DNA from: Silene conica
Taxonomy: Eukaryota > Streptophyta > Magnoliopsida > Caryophyllales > Caryophyllaceae
DNA length: 64,000 nucleotides
Reading direction: 5' to 3'
NCBI GenBank assembly: GCA_029255685.2
Contig: CM055319.2
Coordinates: 12,448,747 to 12,512,746 of the forward strand
Shown here piece after piece: positions 9,795 through 22,264 of the stretch; the stretch's first letter is position 1; every line of letters begins with the position of its first letter. The translations under genes were made by a program, and so were the position numbers. The notes beneath the pieces were generated by a model. That model saw nothing but the letters and a program-made list of their open reading frames with translations. It was not told where the DNA came from and made no database searches.

Positions 9795-12706
9795 GATTAC
9801 AATAGGGAATGCAGATGCTGGTACTCCGAAAAAGCGTTGCAGGAAGCCCCGTGTTAGACCTCAAATTGGTGAGTGTTTGACCATTTGTGGTATGAATCAT
9901 TATATTTCCTAAGATAAGATCTGTTACACTTCATTGTCGATTGTAGGTCTGCCCCTTGGTATGATTGGTCAGCCGTTAGTTGGATCTCCGTTAAAGTTGC
10001 CACATGTTCCTTCGTGTGATAAATGCCTTGCAAAGAGAATAATCTATGAATCAAAAACATTCTGCTGTGGTAATGGTTCTATTGTGCTGCCTTCCAGCAC
10101 GTTTCCACCACTTCTGACCATGTTGTACACATCGGCAGACCCAATAGCAGTGCATTTTCGACAGTATGCACGTCTATACAATAACTTGTTTGCGTTTACT
10201 TCTATTGGTGGGAAATTTGAATCACAAACGATCAAGGGTATTTACGTCTTCAAACTACATGGCCAGATGTACCATAATGTACCTGACTTACTTCCGTGTG
10301 GTACTCACCCAAAATATCTTCAACTGTACTTTTACGATGGTCTACATGAAGCTGCAAATCGTGCAGCGTGCTTTAGCGAACTCAATGCAGCTGTCATTGA
10401 AATTCTGATGGATGTAACGCAGACAAATCCATACGCTCGCTTTTTCCGTTCATTGAAAGATGTAACTGTTACTGCCAACACCAAGATAGTTATCACGAAA
10501 AATCCTAACCAAGATCAGCGTGTCAGCAATGCTCCTACATCTAGCGAGATTGCTGCAATTTGGCCTGAGGATTCCACATCTGGTGAAACTGACGGTCCTC
10601 ATATATTGGTGACTACCCATAATGAGGCTTCGCATCGAGTCATGCATTATTATGGCTGTTACGATCCATTGCAGTACCCTCTGCTATTTCCCAAAGGAGA
10701 ATGTGGATGGCAACAAGGCCTCAAAAAACACGTTAATCGGAGCAGGACAGTACGGGCCGTACAAAGTACAACCCCATCTCCATCTAGCTTTCCAAACGCT
10801 GAGTCTCTTTTGGATGCAGAAGAAGAACGTAAGTCATCCACGTATAAATGTTTGGGACTATTTGATGTTTCAAAAGGTCTGAATTGCAATATAAATTATG
10901 TTTGATAATGCATAATAGTGGATCTGTTATCCTTACAGGTAGTTCTTATCAGAAGAAAACAGAAGACCGAAATGTTTCATGCTGTGAATATTATTGTTAT
11001 AAGCAAAATAGACAAGGAAATATGATGTTGAGAGCTGGGAGATGTTTACAGCAATATATTGTTGATATGTACGTAAAGTTGGAAAACACACGGTTAGACT
11101 ACCTTAGGCATAATCGGGATACAATCATATCTGAGCTGTATCAAGGTTTACTTGACACCATTGATGCTGGTGAACAATGCGCGGCAAATGTTGGCCGACG
11201 TGTTATTCTTCCAGCGACCTATATTGGCGGCCCTAGGGATATGAAAAGAAGATATCTAAATGCGATGGCTCTTGTGCAGCGGTATGGAAAGCCAGACTTT
11301 TTCATAACTATGACATGCAATGCAAATTGGCCAGAGATCAAGAATGATCTGGCACTTGGAGAAGAAGCCCATAACCGTCCAGATATTGTAGCTCGGGTAT
11401 TTCGAGCTAAATTGCTGCTAAAGAAGAAATTGGTCGACGACAAAATTTTTGGAGAAGTTGCTGCCTTTGTATATGTAGTGGAATTCCAGAAGAGAGGATT
11501 GCCTCATGCGCATTTCTTGTTGATTATGAAGCCTGGTAACAGGATGAACTGCCCAGCTGACTTTGACAAATTTTTGTCTGCTAAAATCCCTCCTCAGTCA
11601 AATGCAAACCTGCGTGCAGCTGTGATAAAGCATATGATGCACGGTCCATGTGGGAAGATGGACCCTGAGTGTGCATGTATGAAGCATAAAAGCAGTCCAG
11701 GAAAATGTAAGTACTTGTATCCCAAACCATACACAGCTGAGACGACCAACAATGGTGATAGTTACCCAGTGTATAAGCGTAAGCCAACATCTGAAAGTGT
11801 GCGTGTAAGAGGTCAAATGCTTAACAATCGCTGGGTAATCCCATACAATCCATATCTAATAGACATTTTTGACTGCCATTTGAATGTGGAAGTGTGCTCA
11901 ACTATTCAAGCTGTGAAGTACTTATATAAGTATGTTTACAAGGGTCATGACAGGATATCATTCAATGTTGCAACAGATGGTGAAGTCAAGCCGGTTGATG
12001 AAATAGAGCAGTATCAAACAGGCCGCTGGGTATCTCCTATGAAAGCAATTTGGAGAATTTATGGATTTGATCTATTTGAAATATAACCTGCAGTGATGGC
12101 ACTGCCAGTTCATCTACCAGGTATGCAGACTATACAGATGAGGCCTCACGAAAGATTAGATAGTGTAGTGTCTAACCAAAAGCGTATAAGGACTCCACTG
12201 ACTGAATTCTTTAGGTTGAATGGTGAGAATGTTTCCAATCCAGAACGGAGACATCTATATGGGAGCTTCACTGAGCATTACCGTTGGGACCCATCTCAAC
12301 GAACATGGTTCAAGCGTAAGAACAAAATATTTGTAGTAGCTCGACTTGTTTTTGTGGCTCCATCGGAAGGAGAGCGCTACTTCCTGCGTTTGTTGTTGAC
12401 ACATGTAGTTGCTCCAAAATCTTTTGCAGACTTGAAAACAGTTGATGGTTATGAATGTGCAACGTTCCAGGAAGCTGCGCTCAAAAGACAGCTAATTGAA
12501 GATGAAAATATGGTAGAGCTGTGTTTAGATGAGGCTAAAGAAGTAGAGATGCGAACTGCTTTGCGACGTTTATTTGCAACTCTGCTCATATTTTGCCAGC
12601 CTAAAGACCCAAGTGCTCTCTGGGAAAAATACTACAGTTCACTGTCAGAGGACTACAGAAAAGAACACCCAGATGATCCCTACACGGCACATGTTCTTAC
12701 TGTCCA
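9795..12706 (+). pseudogene. Helitron RepHel, N-terminal half (Rep/HUH nuclease)
   Basis: Encodes the rolling-circle replication initiator part of a plant Helitron protein. A small basic exon (about 9795-9868) splices to 9947 (TTGTAG|GTCTG) in phase; the next intron is 10829-10938 (AAC|GTAAG to TTACAG|GTAG), also phase-consistent. Visible motifs are the zinc-finger-like CDKCLAKRI...CCGNG near the start, the Helitron N-domain (YGCYDPLQYPLLFPKGE), SCCEYYCY, then FFITMTCNANWPEI, the HUH motif in EFQKRGLPHAHFLLIM, and the catalytic-tyrosine region AVKYLYKYVYKGHD. An in-frame TAA at 12084-12086, in the conserved segment after GFDLFEI, breaks the frame, which then continues from 12087. At 12706 the gene is cut by a CACTA insertion. 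The helicase half resumes at 16949. Confidence 0.93.
12704..12706. repeat. CCA target-site duplication, left
   Basis: The 3-bp sequence CCA immediately before CACTACAAA is repeated directly after the right terminus at 16949-16951, the duplication length of CACTA elements. With one copy counted, the RepHel frame reads through the junction, which shows that the insertion is precise. Confidence 0.9.
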
Positions 12707-12724
12707 CACTACAAAAAAACGCGG

Positions 12725-13105
12725 TGTTCTGACGGAAAAAATCCGTCAGAAAACAGGGAATCCGTCAGGAAAATCGCGTTTCTGACGGATAATCCGTCAG
12801 AAATTTCCGTCCCAAAAATTCGTCACGAAAATCAAGTTTGTGACGGATTTTCCGTCAGAAAAATAATTGTGACGGACTTCTGACGGTTCACCCGTAGAAG
12901 AAAAAATCCTACGGTCAAATTTTTTTTGACTTATAGTGACGGATAATCCGTCAGGAATTTTGTCCAAAAAGTCAATATTTGACTAAATTCCTGACGGATA
13001 ATCCGTCGGAAATTTGGTCAACTGTTGACTTTTGTGACGGATTATCCGTCAGGAATTTAGTCAAATATTGACTTTTTTTGACGGATTATCCGTCAGGAAT
13101 TTGAA
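12725..13105. repeat. Left subterminal GACGGAT/ATCCGTC repeats
   Basis: Many close copies of TGACGGATAATCCGTCA and half-sites, in both orientations. In En/Spm elements, short subterminal repeats of this sort are the binding sites of the TnpA protein. A matching cluster is at the other end (16430-16920). Confidence 0.85.
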
Positions 13106-13398
13106 GCAGTATTGGCTGAAAACAGCTGCTTGCTGTCCAGCCCAATGCGATAGCATTGTTCATATTTAGAACCTCAAAATCACTAAATCCTGCAAAACAT
13201 TCATCATCCGCCAAACGGAGATTTATTCCAAGTCGACCGCTAAGCGGGAATCAACAGCAATTAACCAAAACAACAAAGAAAAAACATGAGAAAGAAATTG
13301 AATTACATAAAAAAGTCTTCATAATTCATACACCAACATAAAATATGTTCTAAAGTTAATAAGTCATAATCTAAATTTACTGTTAATGATAAACTTTC

Positions 13399-15266
13399 CT
13401 AAGTGGTTGGAGGATCAACTGGCATGTTACATCCAAAGCCATGAGGGTCGTCCGAGAAGTCGTCGCGTCGGTGATGATTTGGCATACTTGAGCACGACTG
13501 AGTGGAAAAGTAAGTCTGCATATCACTCCAAGCTTTTTTCATTTCCGCCATTTCCTCTTCAATTCGTTTTTGAGATGCTTGAGTGCTTTCAACTTGTTCC
13601 TTGAGACGCATATTCTCAGTTTGCATTTGACTAAACATGCTTGGTCGATAAGAACAAGATCGACGATCTCCTCTTTTGTCCCTAGGATTCTCATACCATA
13701 CTTCTTCACCCAATGGACCGATCCCAAAAAAACCTCCTTTTTTGTCAAATCCTCCAACAGCTTCGTGGTAGGTCTGAATCTCATCCCGAGGCTCTCCGGT
13801 TGGCGTTGGTTGACCCAAAAGTTCATTGTAAGCAGCCTGAAAAAAAGACAAATTATTAAATAAAAAATAAATAAAATATATTGTAAAATTATCATTTTAA
13901 TATGAAAAATATACAATAAGTCGCTCGATTAGAAATACTTACGTCTGTCCGAGCAGCTCTAGGGTTAATCCACTCTCCCTTCTTGTTTTTCTTCGCATTC
14001 TCAAACACCTTGTACGGTGTAGCCGACTCGCCCTTTAAAAAGCAAAGAAAACATATATGTTAATTATATCCGACAATAAAAATATTAATTAACCAAATTT
14101 AATATTTTAAAAATTTATGAAATACTTGCCATTTCTTTGAAAACATCAGAGCAACTCTTGCGGCCTAGAGTGTGGGTGCCCAATGCTTTCCCGTCCTTAC
14201 CACCATACCTTCTATTTGCCTTGTTTATGTCTGATTTTTTTTTAAATTCAGGATCGGTCTCGTACCTTGCGTCCAACTTCTCCTTCCAACTATCGGGCAC
14301 CCAATCCGACTTCTTCTTTCCGTATTTGACACCATTCACCATGTGAGTAATCAATCTCGTGACCCTCCTCTTCCACTCAGGAAAAGGATCATACTGAGGA
14401 TCAATGGACCTCACATGAGTCTGCCATAAAATAAAATGTTATTAGAAATAGAAAATATTAGTTTAATTTTAAAAACTAATGTGGCTTGTTTATTTTTACA
14501 TTACCTTAAAGTAGATCCACATCTTTTCTCGTTGCGCATAACTCGCTTCAGTCCAGTTGGTGAAGTACTCATCGGTAAGATTTTGAGTGAACGAGGCAAC
14601 CACGTATCTCTTTACAATCTTGTCATTCCACCTGATTAAAAACAAACACATATATATAAATATGAATATTATAAATTTGAAGGATATATTTTTCATTAAT
14701 GGAGGATAAAAAAAATACTTACCAACAACCATTAACTACCGAAGGATCAGAAGTGAGTACAATCGGTGGATTTCGGTAGGGCACATTGTTACCGGTCAAA
14801 TGAAGGTCATCATCATTCTCCTCCATTTCTTCTTTCTCATTTTGAGAACGCCTACCTGATCCACTCCCCAATATCTTTCGTATAAATCTCGACATTTACC
14901 TGCTTCAAATAAAGCTAACAATAAAAATAAACACTAGCAATAATAAATGTTAACCCATGAAAAATAAAACAAAGTTTTCATACATTTCTTATGAATGTAT
15001 AACCAAAGGATAAAAATAAAACATGTCTTAACATAATAACATGGGGCAAAACCATTCGACCAAAGATGCAGTTGAACATCCTTAATCCTTTTAAAAGCTC
15101 TGTTATTACATTTCTTACAGGGACACCTCATTTCACCTAAATTCTTATACACACTACTTTGTGCAGCGAATTCAAGAAACTCTTTTACCCCATTTGCAAA
15201 TTCAAGCTTAGGTTTCTTTTTCTCATCTAATCTTTCATACATCCACTGTCGTTCTAATCTTTTCAT
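13399..15266 (-). CDS. CACTA transposase-like protein (Transpos_assoc + Ptta/En-Spm)
   Basis: Minus-strand, multi-exon gene. The first recognisable exon (15266 to about 15040) carries the transposase-associated pattern: WMY near the start, GVKEFLEFA, then CPCKKCNN and LWSNGFAPCYY. Later exons carry the plant transposase Ptta/En-Spm pattern: FTQNLTDEYFTNW (about 14620-14540), DPFPEWKRRVTRLI and KEKLDARYETDPEFKKKSDINKANRR with THTLGRKS (14414-14115), GESATPYKVFENAKKNKKGEWINPRAART (14032-13943), and a C-terminal exon with a coiled-coil-like stretch rich in Glu, Gln and Met (13851-13399). Exon joins were not resolved, so intactness is not established. Likely a DNA-binding TnpA-like partner and not the catalytic transposase. 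Confidence 0.75.
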
Positions 15267-16429
15267 CTTATTATGTATCTACATTCAAATAATCAATCAA
15301 TTGACAATTATTAATTAACTATCACATATAATACACAAAAAAACAATATCATCAATGAATATATAATTATTGTCAAGAAATCAAATAGTCTTTGAATTAG
15401 GTCCTTATCACTCCAACCTAAACCCATCAATGTACATTTCAAGTCATTAGCAAACACGCACTTGTTATTTGTTAATGGGGAAAAAATTCGGCAGCAATTC
15501 CCCTTTATTCTCCAAATACAAAATATGGATTATATTATTAGTCCATATATGTATTCAGAGAATATTAAAGGAATTGTCACCGAATTTGTACCCTCATTAA
15601 AAAAAATAACAAGTATCTGTTTGCTACCTAAATGACTTGAAACGTACAAAGACAGTCCCAAAATGGGGACTATTCAAAAATTACTCCTAATAAGTAATTT
15701 TTGAACGGGTACTAGGTCAATATTTAACAATTCAGAATTATCAATAACTAACAATTAGCAACAATTAACAATTATCTACAATTAACAACTAAAAATTATC
15801 GTTGATCAACAACACCAACAATTAACAAATAATAATTCAAAATTAACAACTAATAACTATCACCAACAACAACAATTAAGAAGTAACAACACTAACACAA
15901 ATTATTAGCAACTATCCTAAATCAATTTTTCTATCTAACAGGCTACTATCCTAGGTCATTTTTTCTATCTAATTGGCATTATCCTAGATCAAAATTTCTA
16001 ACTAATTATCTATTAACCTAAATAAGTTACACTAACTACTTTCTAAACTAACTTATTCTTAAATAAATAATTAAGTAATAAACATAAACAATTACCTAAT
16101 TAATTTTGCAAAGTAGTGTTGGCGCGGGGTTGTCACGGTGCTGGAGGTTGTCACGGTGGTGGTGGTTGTCACACTACAATGTACAAACAAATCAATTATG
16201 AATTGAAATAAATCGAAAAGAAAACTGTAACTTAATGAAAAAAACATAAAAACATTACCTATTAGCAAGGTGGAGTTAGTAGTGTGTTGGTGGTTGTCAC
16301 GGTGGTAGGATTGGTGGGGTAGAAATCGGATTTTGGGAGGAGATTATGGGGGTCGAAGGGTTTTGGGGTTAAAACAAAAAAAGAAGATGAACGCGTGAGT
16401 GGGCTGCTGTAACTATTTTTAAAAAAAAT
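15267..16429. other. CACTA interior, upstream of its transposase gene
   Basis: AT-rich DNA that should contain the promoter and leader of the minus-strand gene. A stretch at about 15720-15910 is a degenerate ACAATTAACAACTAA repeat, and 16120-16320 has several GGTTGTCACGGTGGTGG-like copies. No coding region recognised. Confidence 0.5.
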
Positions 16430-16920
16430 CCTGACGGATAATCCGTCAGGAATATAAAATTACAATTTCCGACGGACAAGGCGTCAGTATAGTGACTTAT
16501 TTTGGGAAAAAAAAAGAAAAGTATTGGAGGCAGTCGTGGGTTGGAACTGTTGAAAATAATCCTGACGGATTATCCGTCAGGAAAAGCAAAAGGAAAAGTA
16601 CTGACGGATTATGCGTCAATAAATGATTAGGTGGCAATTCTGACGGATAATACGTCAGAAAAGGGTTCTGCTTTTTCAGTTGTGACAGCCTTTTGTCAGT
16701 CATTTTCCTGAAGCGGAATCCGTCATTAACTATTACTGACGCACTATCCGTCAGAAAATGCAACCAAAATTTCGCGCCTTCCCATTTTATTTTCGCGGTC
16801 TGCTATTTTAACGGATTTGTGACGTCTTATCCGTCAAAAAGTATTTCTGACGGATATTCCGTCAGAACTTTGTCAGTACAGCGAGACATCTGACGGACTG
16901 TATAATCCGTCAGAATTTCG
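16430..16920. repeat. Right subterminal GACGGAT/ATCCGTC repeats
   Basis: Second cluster of CTGACGGATAATCCGTCAG-like palindromes and half-sites, including variants TATGCGTCA and TATACGTCA. Mirrors the left cluster. Confidence 0.85.
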
Positions 16921-16948
16921 GTCAGTACACCGTGTTTTTTTTGTATTG

Positions 16949-18515
16949 CCAACGTCTGGAGCAACAGGTAGAAGCAATGGGCAGAACTTTGAAAAGTTTT
17001 GGGTTATCAGATTTGATACATCCACAGGATGCAGAACTTCGACCATCACAGGATACCCTTGATGCACTAAACGCACCAATACCAGATGAATGCATCATGT
17101 GTCGCACATCATTGAACCCAGAGCAACAAAAGGCTTTTGACGTAATAATCGATTATGCTACACATAATAAACCTGGTGCTTTTTTTGTAGATGGGCCGGG
17201 GGGAACTGGAAAGACCTACCTATACAATGCTCTGTATGCAGAAATACGGCTTATGGGTAAAATAGTCCTCGCTACTGCTACTTCGGGTATTGCTGCAGCA
17301 AACATCCCATCTGGGAGAACTGCTCACTCACGGTTTAAACTCCCTCTAGATTTGGATGTTTCTTTGTCGTGCTCTGTGCCCAAGTAGAGTAGTCTTGCTG
17401 CGCTCATAAAAGCATCTTCTCTAATCATAGGGGATGAGGCCTCCATGGCACGTAGGGAAGGTGTCGAGGCATTAGAACAGCTTTTACGAGATCTGTGCAA
17501 TCCTGAATTGTTATTTGGTGGTAAACTTATTGTATTTGGTGGAGATTTTCGACAAGTTCTTCCAGTTGTCCAGAATAAGTCCATACGTGAGCTGGTCAAT
17601 TCTACATTAGTTGCCTCCGATATTTGGCCACATCTGGTCAAATTCCGGCTAACTGTCAATGTAAGGGCTAAAACTGATCCACATTTCTCAGATATTTTGT
17701 TAGCTCTTGGAAATGGTCAGCTCCAAACATGTGAATCTGAGATGATTGAGCTGCTAGATGGAATTGTACTAGATACAACTCAGTTAGGTGGGGATCTTAT
17801 ATGAACAGTTGTTGATACCGTATATCCAGATGTGGACATCGACAATATTGGGGTAGATATTTTTAATCGTCGATCTATACTTACACCTATGAATGAGGAT
17901 GTTGATGATATAAACACATACATGATTAACAAGTTCCAAGATGAAGCTGTTATGTATAGGGGGTTTGACTCAATGCTTTCCGATAACTGCAATGTCTACC
18001 CTTCAGAATTTATAAACAAACTTTGTCCTGGTGGCATGAGTCCTTATGAGTTGGTGTTAAAGAAGAACGCTCCGGTTATTTTGTTGAGAAATCTCCTCCC
18101 ATCTGCAGGACTATGCAACGGTACAAGGCTGATATGTGCAGGGTTTACACCAAATATGATCGAATGTGTTATAACCAGTGGTCATTATAATGGTCAGCAT
18201 GTGTTTATTCCTCGCATAAAGATGCGACCATCCAGCTCTTCAAATTATCCATTCCAATTCCAGCGGAATCAGTTCCCTCTCAAACTTTGCTTTGCAATGA
18301 CAATCAACAAGTCACAAGGTCAGACACTAGACAGGGTTGTTGTTTACCTACCAAGACACTGCTTTTCACCAGGGCAGTTGTATGTTGCACTATCACGAGT
18401 GCGGGAAGCAGTAAAAGTAAGTGTCATTGCAGCATCCAATGATTGCGAGTTATATATGAACTGTGTCAGAAACATGGTATCTTTTGAAGTGCTAAGACTT
18501 GCAGGTATTTTGTAA
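16949..18515 (+). pseudogene. Helitron RepHel, C-terminal half (Pif1-like helicase)
   Basis: Continues the gene broken at 12706, in frame after removing the CACTA element. This is the SF1B Pif1-type helicase that unwinds the transposing strand. Motifs: NPEQQKAFD (Q-motif region), Walker A GPGGTGKT (about 17192-17215), ATATSGIAA, Walker B-like SLIIGDEASM, GGDFRQVLPVV (motif III), the long insert with LCPGGMSPYELVLKKNAPV, and the C-terminal LCFAMTINKSQGQTLDRV and YVALSRV motifs. Two in-frame stops interrupt it: TAG at 17385-17387 and TGA at 17802-17804. Together with the TAA in the Rep half and the CACTA insertion, the protein cannot be made full length. The natural end is the TAA at 18513-18515. 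Confidence 0.93.
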
Positions 18516-19674
18516 GATTTACTAGCAGCTGACACTGCACCAATATTTTGGTTAACTGATTATAACTGCTCAATATGTATACAGCGTTGGCAAGATGCGT
18601 ATAGCTTATCTTTACGATATTTGTGTTATTACATCAACCTAGATAGTGGTTACAAACTGCGAAATCTTGGTTGTATGTACTGTAACACAATGATATCCTG
18701 TATTGCTGCTTAGGACAAATCCTAATATATACTATTGAGAAATTTAATCAGGCACTTATGCTTCAGAATATTGACATATAATTGTTTTGCTGTAAGAACT
18801 TGATTTCCATAACAGGTTAGGTTAACAGCATGGCATCAGTTTGACTCCAACTCAGTAATCAAATCCTTCGACAACGCCTTATGTAAATGACACAAATTTA
18901 TCGTTATGCAATATGTTTATATGCTCATTGCATTACAGGTGTTAGTGTATTAGATCTATGTATTGATAGTTCATAAAATTTAGTAATAATAATAGAGGCA
19001 TCGAGCAAAACCATCGTCCCGTTGAGTATAATAAAGTTTGTCGAGTTTCAAGAGAGTCATAGTTAATTACCTATTTATTTTGCATCACGACTGATAAACT
19101 ACTTAACTTATCAAGCGACACTTCACGTAAACGACAGTAACTCATCGACAATGGTTACCTACGGTTGTAGTTGGTAAAATACGCTGGCCTGATATAATAA
19201 CCGTAACAGTAGCCTAATATCTCTCGTTGCAAACTACTGTAGATACTTTAAAAAACAAACCAGATTTGATAAATCTACAAATCCCTGAATTATGCAAAGT
19301 TAGAAAGTACATACACCATACCCCTATAATGTACTATGTCAGACAATCCCACGTAATTAACAGAGCACAGTTAACCTACTAAACAATCACTACTGTACAT
19401 AATTAGGTATGTGCCTTCACTAATACTACACTCCACCTCTATTATGTGGACAAATACACTATTAATAACCAGTTGATATTTTGCCATATCCTTCATGAGT
19501 CTAACATAGCTAAAGTTACAACACACCCTTTCCAGGTATGGATTTGTAACTTAATGTCTCTGAATTTTTAAGTAGGCATTAAGAAATTTGAGATATTAGG
19601 TCCATCAGTTACTCCTCCAAATGTTGTGATCCATTTAATTTAATACACACATATTCATCTTCTTTTGCAACAGA
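18516..19674. other. Spacer between RepHel and the RPA-like gene
   Basis: About 1.16 kb of AT-rich non-coding sequence. It should hold the RepHel terminator and the RPA-like promoter; nothing specific is recognisable. Confidence 0.5.
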
Positions 19675-22264
19675 ATGAAACCTCGTAAAGTCTACCTTGA
19701 TGAGTTAACTGACACTACCAAAAACTACAAGGTCAATGTCAAAGTAATCGAGAAGCGTCGTCCGAAGGCATCTCCTGTTAAGGTGCAATACCAAAGCTTG
19801 TTATTTGAAGATGATAAGGTATTTGAACTCATTCACCCACATATGTTAATATATACTCCGTATTAGAACTTCTTGCACAGATAGATGTGAAACCTTTATT
19901 AGTAAGGTTTGCTTGATTATGATTACTGATATACCTACATGAGCTTTCTGCATATGTAATTCTGACTTTGATAAGTTTGTTTTCTGGACATGTTTTGATC
20001 AGGGTAACAAAATGCGTGCTGCTCTTTTCGCTGATCAAGTTGACATATATGAGGATGCTATCAAGCGTAATCAAAAATATGAGATATCAAATGCTAGCAT
20101 AAGTCCTCTTAAGCCTGAGTATAAAACAAATGAATCTGGTCTAGATTATCAGATGACCTTCAATAGACGTACTGTTATCATGCCTATGGACATTGATGGT
20201 TGGATGTGATGATGTTAACTATCGTCCAATTTTACAGATACCTCGGGCACCTGACTATAGTGAAATGTTTGGTACACTTCAAAATAATAATATGTCTGTA
20301 TATATTGCATGTACTAACATGTCTTCTGTTTGTAACTAGCGTTTTACGAACATATGTTTTATGCATTGTAGATATAGTTGGTGTTGTACTCTTTGTAGAA
20401 GACCAGCCAAGGAAGATTGTCACGGCAAAGGCCCGTGAAACAGCTGTCCGTGAAGTCATATTAATCGACAACAGGTAACTGATGCCAAGTACTTTGACAC
20501 ATTGAAATACATATTATTCTACATATCGATAACATTAGACATCATGATACTGCTGTTGCTAATATAAATGCTCTTGCAGTACTACACAACCTTTGTCCAT
20601 CTCAGTTTGGGATGATCTCGTTAAAGATGACTGCACTATGCTGATATCTGAACCTGGAAAATTTAGAGCAGTTGGCATAACAACACTCAGAGTATCAATG
20701 CGTAAAGGTTCTGATAGTTACGGTCAATCTGGCTGTACACGTGCCATAGTCTAATATATTGCATCATTACAACATTTAGCAGTATCTTAATACAGTTTGC
20801 GATGTAGCAGGATTTTCAATGACAACATCTGCTTCAACTGTTTTTGTACACTCACCAGATGGTGATAAAGCTGATGCTCTCAAAGCAGGGTACTGAACTA
20901 GGCTACACACAAGAAAACAACACATATTCTAGACAAAATGTAATCCTGCTAATGTTTGAACTACGTGAATGTGTAGGATGGCTAGCAACACTATGGCGTT
21001 GACGAAGTTGCAAAACCGACTATTTAATGTCAAGATGCCTGTACTCACTGACAGTACGACAACCATCTCAACCCTTAGTTCCAAAAAGGTAGCAAAATTC
21101 CTGCATCTTTTCCTGCACCATATTTATAACTGAAACTGTATCAATAATCCAATAATACTACATCATTACAGAATGTCGCGGCTACGCAACAGTAGTCCAA
21201 ACACTACAAAAGTTTCAGCACAGATTGTATTCATATATTTAGTACAAATGAGAGATTTCAAGATGATTAACAGTATGGGTTATGTGTCTTAAATACTACA
21301 AACAGGCTAAAACAACCTTGCAAGATGAGAGGCATTGGTTAGAAGTAACTATCCCAGATGTTGATTTTGAGAAAATTAATGCATACATGGGTTGCTCAAA
21401 TTGTTCAAAGCGGTCAAACATACAACCATGCAACACATATACTTGTGACAGCTGCGCTAAACCTAACTGCACCTCAGAACCAAAGTAAGACTTGTGCTCA
21501 TTTGACAATTATTGAGTTATATATAACTGAGTAGTGCATTATATTTATGAATAAGACCAGGTTAACACTGGCTTTGGTGAAATTGAAAATATACATTCCA
21601 TTAAGAATGCTTTTGTGAAATGTAGGGTTACTTTCAATTGTGAAGTATCGGATGGCACTGGAACACTATCCTTTACTATGTTTACAGATGTTACTGAACA
21701 ACTGTTCAGGATGTCCGCATCTGACATATTCCATATGAAGCATAATGTGAGTCTAAATTTACTTTGTTTCATTTCTAAATTAATAGTACTCTTCATATTA
21801 ACTGGTGTATTGCTTGGCAGTCTGATGAGCCAACCTTTACAACACTCAAAGGATTACTTGACACAAAGCCTTTCAAAGCTCAAGTAGCTCCAGCTAATAG
21901 CCTGTCAACCAACAATGTGCTGCAATGGATAATAAAGCGTGTCGTAGTGAGTGCTGAGAGCAGTGGTCCTGAACTCACTGTGGAACAAACAAATGAAGGA
22001 ACCACACTACAAAGCCAGCATGTTGGGGATGTTAACATCAAACACCTAAAACCTACTGATTATACAGAGCATGACGAGAGTATGTCTACAATCGGTAGTG
22101 ATGAGTCTGCTAAAGATGACCAGCCTGTGATTCCAAGCTATCCAACAATTGTTGATTCAGGGAAAGATGTGGCAATAACTTTGTCACACCCACAACTCCC
22201 AAAAAGGAAGTGTAGGAAGGAGAAGACAGGATCCCCGTCTGCAGTACTCTCTACCCCAAATTAA
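19675..22264 (+). pseudogene. RPA70-like single-strand DNA-binding protein of the Helitron
   Basis: Multi-exon gene resembling the large subunit of replication protein A, which plant Helitrons commonly carry and which binds the displaced single strand. Exon 1 (19675-19818, starts MKPRKVYLDEL) splices to 20003 (GNKMRAALFADQV, first OB fold). Later exons have a second OB fold (20372-20474, DIVGVVLFVEDQPRKI; 20580-20706, SISVWDDLVKDDC), a zinc-ribbon segment with CSNCSKRS, PCNTYTC and CAKPNC (21308-21484), and the C-terminal OB-fold strand region (VKCRVTFNCEVSDGTGTLSF, about 21612-21750). The last exon (21821-22264) ends in a basic LPKRKCRKEK tail. The frame seems to break near 20200, between IDGW and DDVNYRPILQIPRAPDY, so I list it as a probable pseudogene; an unrecognised splice is the alternative. 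Confidence 0.82.

Larger units (their letters stand above)
12707..16948 (-). mobile_element. CACTA/En-Spm transposon inside RepHel
   Basis: The left end is CACTACAAAAAAACGCGGTG; the right end read inward is CAATACAAAAAAAACACGGTG, so the terminal inverted repeats match except for a few bases, and the right terminal CACTA has become CAATA. A CCA duplication flanks it. Both ends carry dense subterminal copies of a GACGGATAATCCGTC palindrome. The 4242-bp element carries one minus-strand transposase-like gene with Transpos_assoc-like and Ptta/En-Spm-like domains. I saw no Transposase_21 (TnpD catalytic) domain, so it is probably non-autonomous. Confidence 0.93.
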
